Below are positions 43,301 to 52,698 of a DNA stretch of 64,000 bases, in pieces. The first letter of the stretch is position 1, and each line of letters begins with the position of its first letter. The notes beneath the pieces are model-generated. The model was not told where the DNA came from, did no database searches, and was given only the letters and a program-made list of their open reading frames with translations. The DNA comes from Desulfonema magnum (GTDB lineage: Bacteria > Desulfobacterota > Desulfobacteria > Desulfobacterales > 4be13): NCBI RefSeq assembly GCF_017377395.1, contig NZ_CP061800.1, positions 62,001 through 126,000 on the forward strand. The letters run 5' to 3'. Position numbers and translations under genes: made by a program.

Positions 43301-43460
43301 ATTGCTGTTGCGGAGGCAATTCAGATGATTCCCGAGGATCCGGAATCCTCGGCAGTGATATTTGACGGAAACCCGGACACGGTGGCAACGCTCCGAAGCT
43401 CGCCTGTGAGCGACGCGTTCGGAACCCGTTCCTGCACCATGGTCTTCCGGGGAGACAACC
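40388..43460 (+). pseudogene. Giant surface/Rhs protein, fragment 4 (FG-GAP, Ig-like, CAP, Rhs N-module)
   Basis: Continues the host gene (open frame from ATG 40436, real join at 40388). Modules in order: FG-GAP repeats, three Ig-like domains (GGTSVLTWDTTHADSCVI and two relatives), and a CAP/SCP domain with YYAHNTPEG, NGENIGY and GRGHRVNIL. The CAP domain supplies the conserved H, E and H. A GVYDDQNNDGVYTAGEGTE carboxypeptidase-like linker, two more Ig-like domains and a module typical of the N-terminus of Rhs proteins follow (SIITGLVHNADGLPLADVSV, FDGNPDTVATL). The IS4 complex begins at 43461, so the YD-repeat barrel that should follow is missing. Confidence 0.9.
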
Positions 43461-44438
43461 CATAGGTGTAAAGTTAAGGATACTTAACTAACCTGCTAAC
43501 GGTATGATTTCAAAAAATAAATTCACATTTATCAGATTGAAAAGACGGAAAGACAGAGGCATGCCTTTACCCGGCTGCCCGAGTTCCGAGAGGTTTACCT
43601 TTACATATTTATAGTTTTCAAGAACTGCTCCGTCGATAAGTGCGTCAAGGGAGTTTTTTCTGCTTTTCTGCCTCTCTTTCCGGCATGTGTCAGTTATTTT
43701 TGCTATCATTTTCCTGACATGTTTTGCCGCTTTGTCAGCAGAATCCGAAAGCAGCACTGTCAGACCGGCTATGTTTCTTCTGAAATATTTCACTGTCTTG
43801 TCAATACTTACCTCTTCGCCGAGTATCCGCCATGCCTCTGATCTGGCATTCGAATAACAGTAGGATATGAACATCACAACTATCGCTTTTCCCAATACTT
43901 CGCACCTGAGCCTGTCCTCATTGTTTCTTACTTCTGTTTTATGAATGTTCAATACCGATTTAAACTGTTTGAAAAATAATTCCACAGACCATCTGATCGG
44001 ATAAAATGCAAGGATGGTTCTCACATCCTCCGTTTTCTCAGCAGGAATATTTGTCATCATAAAGTTCCACTCACACAGTCGCAGTGATTCTTTCTTGGGG
44101 GTTCTTCCTTTCTTTTTGGCATTCTGACACATTTTTCTCCGTTTTTTGTTTGCAACTTCTTCCGGAACTCTGACTGCGAAAAAGCGTATCTTTATCTTTT
44201 TCTCTTTGTTTCCCGTATAACATTCGAATTCAAATATTGTCTCATTGCCGTTCAGCTTTTTCAATATCTCCGAGATTCCGATTCTCTCATATTCTTCCCC
44301 TTTCTTTATATACAGACCGATTCCGGAATAATTAAAACGGGATATGAAAAAGGCTTCTTTGTCATCAGTTATTTTCAGCATGTCCGCAATTGAATATCCC
44401 AGATCGAAAATAAGCAGATCATCCGCGCTGATCTGATC
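43461..44438 (-). mobile_element. IS4-family element X, 3' part, minus orientation
   Basis: 978 bp. It starts with the right end of the element and stops at the internal sequence TGATCTGATC (44429-44438), which is the reverse of the split point GATCAGATCA. Together with 44439-45175 it makes 1,715 bp, that is one 1,705-bp element plus a 10-bp target duplication. It has two base differences from other copies (residue V to A in SLDALID). Confidence 0.9.
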
Positions 44439-44441
44439 CAT
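43488..44441 (-). pseudogene. IS4-family transposase, C-terminal part
   Basis: 317 codons corresponding to residues 176-491 of the transposase (from DQISADD). It lacks the N-terminus and D120; D187 and E328 remain. It belongs to element X, which was split by insertion of another copy. Confidence 0.9.
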
Positions 44442-45175
44442 AGGTGTAAAGTTAAGGAACTGCTGAATTGTAAAAATATCCTTTTATAACATATGGTTGT
44501 TGTTTAAATAAAATGCAAGAAATGCCGTGTCGCAAATTACTTTTTCATTGCATCTCTCAGCACATGCTGATATTCCGGACTGTGTGAAAAAAACAAAATA
44601 TCCGACAATCTCATAAGATCATATTTGGGAGGACTGTGCAATGATAAATAAACAGATTAAAATTGATGTCAGAACAGTTAAAAAGTTTTTCAAAAAAGGA
44701 AAGATCAGAAAAATAGCTGAAAAAACCGGTTTCATAAAGAGAAAACGGAAATTGGACGCATTCGAATTTTTCATATCGCTGACTTTCGGTTCGCTGACAA
44801 CGACCACAATAACTCTGGGTGCCATAGCGGAAAATCTGTCCGAATGTATTTCAAGGGCGGGAATAAATGACCGTTTTAATCAGTATGCCATTGATTTTCT
44901 GACAGAAGTTTTTTCATTTTTTTTCAGAACGGCGACTGAAAACGGACATAATATCAATATTGACGTATTAAATCAGTTCGGCAGAGTGAATATTATTGAC
45001 AGTTCGTCATGGGAGCTGCCCCCGGGCCTGAAATCCGCATTTCCGGGATATAACATTGCGGGTTGCAAAGTTCAGTTAATGTATGATTACAAAACCGGAG
45101 TGATTCAGCTGTTTGATATAAAAAAACAAACGTGTAACGATCAGAGTTATTCGAAGACACTGGGCGATCAGATCA
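44439..45175 (+). mobile_element. IS4-family element X, 5' part, plus orientation
   Basis: 737 bp from the left end of the element to GATCAGATCA (45166-45175), where the intact copy Y begins. Its left end abuts the inverted 3' part directly, which implies inversion of the Y-X5' block. Confidence 0.9.
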
Positions 45176-45180
45176 CATAG
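44641..45180 (+). pseudogene. IS4-family transposase, N-terminal part
   Basis: 179 codons: residues 1-178 of the transposase followed by a stop read from the next element. It contains D120 but not D187 or E328, so it is inactive. Confidence 0.9.
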
Positions 45181-46880
45181 GTGTAAAGTTAAGGAACTGC
45201 TGAATTGTAAAAATATCCTTTTATAACATATGGTTGTTGTTTAAATAAAATGCAAGAAATGCCGTGTCGCAAATTACTTTTTCATTGCATCTCTCAGCAC
45301 ATGCTGATATTCCGGACTGTGTGAAAAAAACAAAATATCCGACAATCTCATAAGATCATATTTGGGAGGACTGTGCAATGATAAATAAACAGATTAAAAT
45401 TGATGTCAGAACAGTTAAAAAGTTTTTCAAAAAAGGAAAGATCAGAAAAATAGCTGAAAAAACCGGTTTCATAAAGAGAAAACGGAAATTGGACGCATTC
45501 GAATTTTTCATATCGCTGACTTTCGGTTCGCTGACAACGACCACAATAACTCTGGGTGCCATAGCGGAAAATCTGTCCGAATGTATTTCAAGGGCGGGAA
45601 TAAATGACCGTTTTAATCAGTATGCCATTGATTTTCTGACAGAAGTTTTTTCATTTTTTTTCAGAACGGCGACTGAAAACGGACATAATATCAATATTGA
45701 CGTATTAAATCAGTTCGGCAGAGTGAATATTATTGACAGTTCGTCATGGGAGCTGCCCCCGGGCCTGAAATCCGCATTTCCGGGATATAACATTGCGGGT
45801 TGCAAAGTTCAGTTAATGTATGATTACAAAACCGGAGTGATTCAGCTGTTTGATATAAAAAAACAAACGTGTAACGATCAGAGTTATTCGAAGACACTGG
45901 GCGATCAGATCAGCGCGGATGATCTGCTTATTTTCGATCTGGGATATTCAATTGCGGACATGCTGAAAATAACTGATGACAAAGAAGCCTTTTTCATATC
46001 CCGTTTTAATTATTCCGGAATCGGTCTGTATATAAAGAAAGGGGAAGAATATGAGAGAATCGGAATCTCGGAGATATTGAAAAAGCTGAACGGCAATGAG
46101 ACAATATTTGAATTCGAATGTTATACGGGAAACAAAGAGAAAAAGATAAAGATACGCTTTTTCGCAGTCAGAGTTCCGGAAGAAGTTGCAAACAAAAAAC
46201 GGAGAAAAATGTGTCAGAATGCCAAAAAGAAAGGAAGAACCCCCAAGAAAGAATCACTGCGACTGTGTGAGTGGAACTTTATGATGACAAATATTCCTGC
46301 TGAGAAAACGGAGGATGTGAGAACCATCCTTGCATTTTATCCGATCAGATGGTCTGTGGAATTATTTTTCAAACAGTTTAAATCGGTATTGAACATTCAT
46401 AAAACAGAAGTAAGAAACAATGAGGACAGGCTCAGGTGCGAAGTATTGGGAAAAGCGATAGTTGTGATGTTCATATCCTACTGTTATTCGAATGCCAGAT
46501 CAGAGGCATGGCGGATACTCGGCGAAGAGGTAAGTATTGACAAGACAGTGAAATATTTCAGAAGAAACATAGCCGGTCTGACAGTGCTGCTTTCGGATTC
46601 TGCTGACAAAGCGGCAAAACATGTCAGGAAAATGATAGCAAAAATAACTGACACATGCCGGAAAGAGAGGCAGAAAAGCAGAAAAAACTCCCTTGATGTA
46701 CTTATCGACGGAGCAGTTCTTGAAAACTATAAATATGTAAAGGTAAACCTCTCGGAACTCGGGCAGCCGGGTAAAGGCATGCCTCTGTCTTTCCGTCTTT
46801 TCAATCTGATAAATGTGAATTTATTTTTTGAAATCATACCGTTAGCAGGTTAGTTAAGTATCCTTAACTTTACACCTATG
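45176..46880 (+). mobile_element. IS4-family insertion sequence, copy Y (1,705 bp)
   Basis: A complete element. The left flank is GATCAGATCA (target inside element X). The right flank (ACCCTCACCC) does not match it. The expected second target copy is at 44429-44438 in inverted form. Confidence 0.93.
45378..46853 (+). CDS. IS4-family transposase
   Basis: The 491-residue transposase is identical to those at 31157 and 38700. It has the same ribosome site and catalytic residues (D120, D187, E328). It is the third intact copy in 16 kb. Confidence 0.95.
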   Translation: MINKQIKIDVRTVKKFFKKGKIRKIAEKTGFIKRKRKLDAFEFFISLTFGSLTTTTITLGAIAENLSECISRAGINDRFNQYAIDFLTEVFSFFFRTATENGHNINIDVLNQFGRVNIIDSSSWELPPGLKSAFPGYNIAGCKVQLMYDYKTGVIQLFDIKKQTCNDQSYSKTLGDQISADDLLIFDLGYSIADMLKITDDKEAFFISRFNYSGIGLYIKKGEEYERIGISEILKKLNGNETIFEFECYTGNKEKKIKIRFFAVRVPEEVANKKRRKMCQNAKKKGRTPKKESLRLCEWNFMMTNIPAEKTEDVRTILAFYPIRWSVELFFKQFKSVLNIHKTEVRNNEDRLRCEVLGKAIVVMFISYCYSNARSEAWRILGEEVSIDKTVKYFRRNIAGLTVLLSDSADKAAKHVRKMIAKITDTCRKERQKSRKNSLDVLIDGAVLENYKYVKVNLSELGQPGKGMPLSFRLFNLINVNLFFEIIPLAG

Positions 46881-48074
46881 ACCCTCACCCGCCGTTTGGT
46901 CATAATAGGGTCAACTCTTTGTCTGACTAATTCGGGGAGACACAATACTTTTTATGTGCATAAAGGGATCGCATCTCGGACTCTGAGTTATGAGGACGAG
47001 GATCGAATTCTCACAGCCGGAGGCACGGAGTATGACTTCGATGCGGACGGTTTCCTTGAAACAAAGACCGTGAACCCCGGCGGGGCGGATGAGGAGGTCA
47101 CGAGTTACAGTTATTCCTCACGGGGTGAGATGTTGCGGGCCGATCTGCCTGACGGAAGGTTTATTGAATATGTGCATGATCCCCTCGGCAGGCGCATTGC
47201 GAAGAAGGTGAACGGCATTCCCACGGAGAAGTATCTCTGGCAGGGGCTGACACGCCTGCTGGCTGTGTATGACGGCAATGACAACCTGCTCATGCGCTTC
47301 GAGTATGCGGATGGCAGAATGCCTGTCGCCATGACAGCAGGCGGTGCGACTTATTACCTTGCATACGATCAGGTCGGCACGCTGAAAGCCGTCTCAGATT
47401 CGTCAGGAAATGTGCTGCTGAAAAGAGAATACGACTCCTTCGGCAACATTCTCCATGAGGAAGGCACACCGCCCTTTGAAATCCCCTTCGGTTTTGCAGG
47501 CGGCCTGCATGACAAAGACACCGGCCTCGTCAGATTCGGCCACCGTGATTACGACCCGGAAATCGGAAGATGGACAGCCAAAGACCCGATAGGATTCGGA
47601 GGCGGAGACACCGATCTTTACGGGTATTGCCTGAGTGATTCGGTTAACCTGATTGATCCCGAAGGCATGTCACACTGGCTTATAAGACTGACGGAAAAAT
47701 CATATAAAATAGTCAGAGAAATATCCAAGAAAAAAGCTGTGAAAGCGAGAAGGGACGGTCAGAATGTTCTGAGTAAAAACAAACAGTCAGCTCATGAAAT
47801 CGAAGTCGCTGCCAGGAATGGGAATACCAAAGACATACTAAGACACAAGGGGCATGAACTGAGGGATGCGGACAGAAATATTCTGCGCGGAAATGACGGC
47901 AGTCCTTTAAAAGGAAGACCTCATTATCAGACGGACGGTATAAACGGACATAGCTTTTGGACGGGGATTATCGGAATCATAGGTTCACTGCTGGATCCTT
48001 TTGATGCCATTGCTGGCGAGCTGGCCAGGGATGAAGACTATCTCAATCCGCACTATGAAAACAATTGCAGATAA
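46878..48074 (+). CDS. Rhs core fragment with C-terminal toxin tip CT1 (orphan cassette)
   Basis: 398 codons, but the first 33 come from the IS end (ATG of CCTATG) and unrelated spacer. Rhs homology starts at about 46980 (LSYEDEDRILTAGG). YD-type repeats (YEYDSFGN, AYDQVGTLKAVSDSSGN) run to the hyperconserved core end [20 protein letters not shown]. The tip CT1 (about residues 260-398) is basic with RRDGQNVLSKNKQSAHEIE, KGRPHYQTDGINGHSFW and clustered histidines, reminiscent of nuclease tips; the class is not assigned. No promoter or normal start is visible, as expected for a displaced orphan cassette. The next gene is the candidate immunity gene. Confidence 0.8.
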   Translation: MTLTRRLVIIGSTLCLTNSGRHNTFYVHKGIASRTLSYEDEDRILTAGGTEYDFDADGFLETKTVNPGGADEEVTSYSYSSRGEMLRADLPDGRFIEYVHDPLGRRIAKKVNGIPTEKYLWQGLTRLLAVYDGNDNLLMRFEYADGRMPVAMTAGGATYYLAYDQVGTLKAVSDSSGNVLLKREYDSFGNILHEEGTPPFEIPFGFAGGLHDKDTGLVRFGHRDYDPEIGRWTAKDPIGFGGGDTDLYGYCLSDSVNLIDPEGMSHWLIRLTEKSYKIVREISKKKAVKARRDGQNVLSKNKQSAHEIEVAARNGNTKDILRHKGHELRDADRNILRGNDGSPLKGRPHYQTDGINGHSFWTGIIGIIGSLLDPFDAIAGELARDEDYLNPHYENNCR

Positions 48075-48133
48075 ATGATTAAAAGAGGCAGGAGATTCCG
48101 GAGTGTTGACAAACCGGGACTTCCTGCCCTTCC

Positions 48134-48652
48134 ATGTTTCAGGATATATGGAAAATGATATGTAATTCAAAGATCAACACGCCCGAAGTTAATAATTGGA
48201 GACAGTCAGGGCAGATATTTTTATGGCGATATAAAGAAAATCTGAGGAATTATCCGGGATGGAATCTGACGGCTGACAATAACGGAGGAAGATCATTATC
48301 AGATTTGTTGGACAGAATGGAAAAATCTATTTATCCGTGTCTGAGGACCATAAAAATCAGCAAACCGGATGACAAAATTCTCAAAATTCCTAATAACAAG
48401 GGTGGCAGAGCCGGATGGTATTCTCCTAATACTTTCAAATTAAGATATGTCAATGACAACGCGAAGAATTATTGGGATTTTGAAGAGAATGGGAAAAATT
48501 TATTACTCTCAGTAAATAAAAAAGAATTGTCAGAGCTGAAAAAAGGAATTCTCGGTATATTGAAAGGGTGCGGAGATTATTCCATAGGGCCTGATACGAA
48601 AGAAAGAAATAACAAAAACATACGACTATGGCTTTGGTGGTATGTCCGTTAA
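48134..48652 (+). CDS. Candidate immunity protein for CT1
   Basis: A 172-residue soluble protein of unknown family, placed directly behind the CT1 tip as immunity genes are in Rhs systems. It has WRQSGQIFLWRYKENLRNYPGW and a C-terminal GPDTKERNNKNIRLWLWWYVR stretch. ATG at 48134 lacks a strong ribosome site; M8 (48155) is an alternative. A hairpin (48087-48128) separates it from CT1. The role is inferred from position only. Confidence 0.6.
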   Translation: MFQDIWKMICNSKINTPEVNNWRQSGQIFLWRYKENLRNYPGWNLTADNNGGRSLSDLLDRMEKSIYPCLRTIKISKPDDKILKIPNNKGGRAGWYSPNTFKLRYVNDNAKNYWDFEENGKNLLLSVNKKELSELKKGILGILKGCGDYSIGPDTKERNNKNIRLWLWWYVR

Positions 48653-48770
48653 TTATTCAGGGTGGAAAGAGGTAAGACTTTTTCCACTCCGACTTCAGTA
48701 ATGTTTTTTCCCCCTTAAAAGAAATACTGATATGAGCCGAACGGAACTCGCACCTGTGAGATGAGAGGCG

Positions 48771-49958
48771 GTGCGGAAAAAAATCCCGGATTCTGATGAT
48801 GAGGATCGGATTCTGACAGCCGGAGGCACGGAGTATGACTTCGATGCGGACGGTTTCCTCGAAAGGAAGACGGACGGCTCCGGGGTGACGGAGTATGCTT
48901 ATTCCTCACGGGGCGAACTGCTGCGGGCCGATCTGCCTGACGGCAGGCGCATTGAATATATCCATGATCCCCTCGGCAGGCGCATTGCCAAAAGGGTGGA
49001 CGGCACTGTCACCGAGAAATATCTCTGGCAGGGGCTGACACGGCTGCTGGCTGTGTATGACGGTAATAATAATCTGCTCATGCGCTTCGAGTATGCGGAC
49101 AGCCGTATGCCCGTCGCCATGACAGCAGGCGGTGCGACTTATTACCTTGCATACGATCAGGTCGGCTCTCTGAAAGCTGTCTCCGATTCGTCGGGGAATG
49201 TGCTGCTGAAAAGAGAATACGACTCCTTCGGCAATATTCTCGATGAGGAAGGCACGCCGCCCTTTGGAATCCCCTTCGGTTTCGCAGGCGGTCTGTATGA
49301 CAGAGACACCGGCCTCGTCAGATTCGGCTACCGTGATTACGACCCGGAAATCGGAAGATGGACAGCCAAAGACCCGATACTCTTCTCCGGCGGAAACACA
49401 GACCTCTACGGATATTGTATGAGCAATCCTGTGAATTTTATCGACCCGCCGGGGCTGGAGTCAGGCAGTCTTGTGGGGAACAGCTATGATTCTTATGCCA
49501 AACTTCACGGTTATAATATAAATCATCATCCGAAGGCAGAATTTGCTATTCCGCAGGGCACTCTCGGAATTGATCTTTCAGCGACCCTCGGAGGGGGCAA
49601 AGCCATGACGGCCGGATATACAGGTGTAATAGATTCAAATCTTAACATCGCACTGATTGAACATGCCGGGGGCGGCGGGCTGGGAGGAGCGGCAGCCGGA
49701 GTCGCTGCCCAGATCCAGGTGACAAATGCCCCTGACATATATGCCCTGACAGGTGAAAGCGTATCCACAGGCGGGTCATATGGGACAGGGGTGCAGGCAA
49801 CCTCGGAATGGACAGTAATGCCGGGAGGCTACCATGGTGTGAACGCCGGTATCTCGGCAGGACCGGGAACATCCATAGAGTTGCATTCCGTTGCGGAACA
49901 TTCCAGAATTATATGGGAAAGCAATCTTTTCGATATTGTCGGACAAGTTTGTCCCTGA
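48771..49958 (+). CDS. Rhs core fragment with tip CT2 (orphan cassette)
   Basis: 395 codons with a GTG-like start that is unlikely to be natural. Rhs homology begins near 48795 (DEDRILTAGGTEYDFDADG) and runs to NTDLYGYCMSNPVNFIDPPG. The tip CT2 is about 170 residues, Gly/Ala-rich with few charges (HAGGGGLGGAAAGVAAQIQV, GVNAGISAGPGTSIEL), unlike nuclease tips. It could be a membrane-active or enzymatic tip; no catalytic motif is recognised. A terminator-like hairpin (49977-50013) and a candidate immunity gene follow. Confidence 0.75.
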   Translation: MRKKIPDSDDEDRILTAGGTEYDFDADGFLERKTDGSGVTEYAYSSRGELLRADLPDGRRIEYIHDPLGRRIAKRVDGTVTEKYLWQGLTRLLAVYDGNNNLLMRFEYADSRMPVAMTAGGATYYLAYDQVGSLKAVSDSSGNVLLKREYDSFGNILDEEGTPPFGIPFGFAGGLYDRDTGLVRFGYRDYDPEIGRWTAKDPILFSGGNTDLYGYCMSNPVNFIDPPGLESGSLVGNSYDSYAKLHGYNINHHPKAEFAIPQGTLGIDLSATLGGGKAMTAGYTGVIDSNLNIALIEHAGGGGLGGAAAGVAAQIQVTNAPDIYALTGESVSTGGSYGTGVQATSEWTVMPGGYHGVNAGISAGPGTSIELHSVAEHSRIIWESNLFDIVGQVCP

Positions 49959-49976
49959 TATCAGAAAGCATACCTT

Positions 49977-50013
49977 GAAAATCCCGGTTTGGCATGTCAT
50001 GACCGGGATTTTC
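49977..50013 (+). terminator. Terminator-like hairpin between CT2 and its immunity gene
   Basis: A perfect 12-bp stem GAAAATCCCGGT/ACCGGGATTTTC with a 13-nt loop and AAATTTTT after it. It should stop transcription of the cassette before the downstream gene. Confidence 0.7.
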
Positions 50014-50038
50014 AAATTTTTGAGGGATAAAATATCAG

Positions 50039-50488
50039 ATGCGCACATACAAATCTAATTACAAATACAAGCTGACTGTTCTTATCGGGATAATGTCTTC
50101 CGTGTTCTGTGCGGGACTCGGGGGAATTTTTATTTTAAGCGGCTCTTCCGATTCCCGTCTGCTGATATTTCTGCCTGCTGTCGCAATATTTTACTTTATT
50201 ATGTTCGCAGTTCCCAGAGAGATATCCATAGGAGAAAACGGGATCACCTTCAGAACTATGGCAGGAACCAGATATGCAGACTTTTCCCAGATCAGGGATA
50301 TCAGATCATATTACAGCAGCAAGTCATTGCAGGGATACGGCGGAGACAGGGAAAAAGCTCACATGCTTTGCATAATTATTCTGAAAGAAAAGCCCCTCGC
50401 TCCGCTTTTCTTCGGTGACGGAATATGTGATTATAAAAAACTGCACTCAGATATTCTCCTTTCATTAAAAAACCAGATAAGGGGATAA
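50039..50488 (+). CDS. Candidate membrane immunity protein for CT2
   Basis: A 149-residue protein with two adjacent membrane helices (about 12-33 and 41-58) and a soluble C-terminal part that has a bacterial PH-like strand pattern (ISIGENGITFRTMAGTRYADFSQIRDIR). It stands between two Rhs cassettes on the same strand. A two-helix plus PH-like layout is common among immunity proteins against membrane-active or lipid-directed toxins. Assignment is by position and shape. Confidence 0.65.
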   Translation: MRTYKSNYKYKLTVLIGIMSSVFCAGLGGIFILSGSSDSRLLIFLPAVAIFYFIMFAVPREISIGENGITFRTMAGTRYADFSQIRDIRSYYSSKSLQGYGGDREKAHMLCIIILKEKPLAPLFFGDGICDYKKLHSDILLSLKNQIRG

Positions 50489-50499
50489 TCAAATTTGTA

Positions 50500-51138
50500 T
50501 TGCTTATCAGAAAAAGGATGGTCGGCACACTGAAAGCTGTCTCGGACAGTTCCGGGAATGTGCTGCTGAAAAGAGAATACGACTCCTTCGGCAACATTCT
50601 CAGCGAGGTGAGTACGCTACCTTTTGAAATGCCGTTCGGCTTCGCAGGCGGTCTGCATGACAAAGATACCGGCCTCGTCAGATTCGGCCACCGTGATTAC
50701 GATCCCGAAATCGGAAGATGGACTGCGAAAGACCCGATAGGATTTGCCGGCGGAGACACCGATCTTTACGGCTACTGCCTGAATGATCCGGTTAACAGCT
50801 TTGATCCTTGGGGATTGGCCGAAGATCAGCACGGAATGGGCCCTTTAAGTTCTAATGACGGACATGTTGAGGAAGCAGTTGACAAGGCCAGAAAAGAGGG
50901 TGTCGAAGCTGCTGAGGATTACTTGGACGATGTGATCAGGGATATGGAAGATGAGGCAGATAAGGCTTGTGGTAAAAAGAAAAAAAAGCTGCTGAAAAGA
51001 CTGGAACATCTGAGAGGGGCTCTTAAAGTCCTCCCGAGATATTTCATTAAGTTCCCTATTATTATAATCATAGATCCGAATACCGGTATGCCGGTCGGCT
51101 GGTCGATTATCTTCGGAGGAAATCCTCCGGATGCCTGA
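50500..51138 (+). CDS. Rhs core fragment with tip CT3 (orphan cassette)
   Basis: 212 codons. Only the last 100 or so residues of the Rhs core remain (GTLKAVSDSSGN to [20 protein letters not shown]), from about 50520. The tip CT3 (about 108 residues) is a charged helical region (EEAVDKARKEGVEAAEDYLDD, KKKKKLLKRLEHLRG) plus a hydrophobic FPIIIIIDPNTGMPVGW segment. No known toxin class is recognised. It is followed by a 16-bp-arm hairpin and a candidate immunity gene. Confidence 0.75.
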   Translation: MLIRKRMVGTLKAVSDSSGNVLLKREYDSFGNILSEVSTLPFEMPFGFAGGLHDKDTGLVRFGHRDYDPEIGRWTAKDPIGFAGGDTDLYGYCLNDPVNSFDPWGLAEDQHGMGPLSSNDGHVEEAVDKARKEGVEAAEDYLDDVIRDMEDEADKACGKKKKKLLKRLEHLRGALKVLPRYFIKFPIIIIIDPNTGMPVGWSIIFGGNPPDA

Positions 51139-51172
51139 TGTTTTATTCTGTGCAGTTCGTGTAGTTCTGTAA

Positions 51173-51236
51173 GACTTTATCGGAAACAAGCCCTCAGAAG
51201 TAAGATCGGAGTCCGGAGCCTGTTTCCGATAAAGTC
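51173..51236. repeat. Hairpin between CT3 and its immunity gene
   Basis: Perfect 16-bp arms GACTTTATCGGAAACA (51173-51188) and the complement (51221-51236) with a 32-nt loop. It may terminate or control expression between the tip and the immunity gene. Confidence 0.7.
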
Positions 51237-51256
51237 TCTCGTAAGGGAGGTTGTTT

Positions 51257-51790
51257 ATGAAACTGTCTGATTATCCGTCTCTATCTGATTTATTCAGGAA
51301 TAATGTATATAAAAAATATTTTGACGGGGGCGGAGATCCGAATAATGGTATTTTATTGGTGGATGCTTTTTTGGATAGCTGGCCATATTATCCGGAGGCT
51401 TTGGTATTCAAAGCGAGAATGCTTATTGTGAAAGGAGAAAATGAGAAAGCCTCGGAATTTCTGAAAGCAGCTCGGAAAATAGATGAATGGAGGATAAACT
51501 ACCTATTTGACGAGGCTGAAATTTTATATAAAACGGGAAAAAAGCCAGATGCTGTCAGGTGCCTCCGGATTGCTACCGAGTCTTTATTAAAGGAGGGACA
51601 GAGAGGTGTTAAAAATTTTTTGTTAAGCTTAGATAATTGCGGAATCAGGTTAAGAGATATTGCCGAAAGAGCGATTCGAAAAGAAATGATTCGTTTTTTG
51701 TCGGATGAATCGGATTCGGTTGATTTGGATGAATTTTTATCTGTGTTGGAATCGGAATACAAAGATACAGATAAAAATGATACGGAGTAA
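51257..51790 (+). CDS. Candidate immunity protein for CT3 (TPR-like)
   Basis: A 177-residue helical protein. ATG at 51257 is preferred over TTG 51251 because GGGAGG (51245-51250) lies at the right distance. The sequence has TPR-like pairs (YYPEALVFKARMLIVKGENEKA, INYLFDEAEILYKTGKKPDAV). Tandem-helix folds are frequent among immunity proteins. Its A/T-richer codon use differs from the Rhs cores and hints at independent acquisition. Confidence 0.6.
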   Translation: MKLSDYPSLSDLFRNNVYKKYFDGGGDPNNGILLVDAFLDSWPYYPEALVFKARMLIVKGENEKASEFLKAARKIDEWRINYLFDEAEILYKTGKKPDAVRCLRIATESLLKEGQRGVKNFLLSLDNCGIRLRDIAERAIRKEMIRFLSDESDSVDLDEFLSVLESEYKDTDKNDTE

Positions 51791-51863
51791 TATTTTTCCT
51801 GTTCTCAGACTCCTGTGTAGTATCGTAGGTTGGGTTGAGGAACGAAACCCAGCTTTCTAGCTG

Positions 51864-52684
51864 ACGGCACGGTCATCGGATACATGCATGACCCGCTCGG
51901 CAGACGCATTCCGAAGAAGGTGAACGGCGCTCTCACTGAGAAGTATCTGTGGCAGGGGCTGACACGCCTGCTGGCGGTGTACAATGCCGACGACACGCTG
52001 AAAATGCGCTTCGAATATGCGGACGCACGGATGCCCGCCGCCATGACAAGCGGCGATGAGACGTATTATCTTGCGTATGATCAGGTCGGCACGCTGAAAG
52101 TTGTTGCTGACAGTTCCGGAACTGTGGTCAAAAAGATTGAATACGACACCTTCGGGAACATCATTTCAGACAGCGATCCGGCGTTTGCCGTGCCTTTCGG
52201 CTTCGCAGGCGGTCTGCATGACAAAGATACCGGCCTCGTAAGATTCGGCTACCGTGACTATGACCCGGAAACGGGAAAATGGACAGCGAAGGATCCGATA
52301 TTCTTTGAGGGAGGAGATACCGATCTTTACGGATATTGCGTAAATGATCCGGTGAACTGGACGGATTCTGACGGCCTTTCCAAAACCAAGGGAATTAAAC
52401 AGGGTAAAGATGAATATTATCAGAAATTCAAAGATACAAAAGGCGATCAGAACAAAATTCGTGAACTCGAAGAAGAAATTTGTAAAAAAAGGGAGGATGG
52501 CAAGATCAAAAATAAAAGATGGAACATACTAAAAGCACTGATAAAAATAGCTAAAGATGGGCGGCTGTTTAAAAATACCAATCTGTTACTGATGTTCGAA
52601 TGGCAAATCAGATTATTGGAAAATCCCTGTCTGTTAAATAATCCGGATCTTCCGGTCGATGAATTCGGAGTTCCGAGTTCATAG
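51864..52684 (+). CDS. Rhs core fragment with tip CT4 (orphan cassette)
   Basis: Homology starts near 51864; the usable frame begins at ATG 51884 (266 codons). The core runs from LGRRIPKKVNGALTEKYLW to [20 protein letters not shown]. The tip CT4 (about 100 residues) is highly charged and helical (KTKGIKQGKDEYYQKFKDTKG, RELEEEICKKREDGK). The class is unknown. An inverted repeat (52699-52770) and the DUF2310-like gene follow. Confidence 0.75.
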
Positions 52685-52698
52685 GATCATAAGTCATC

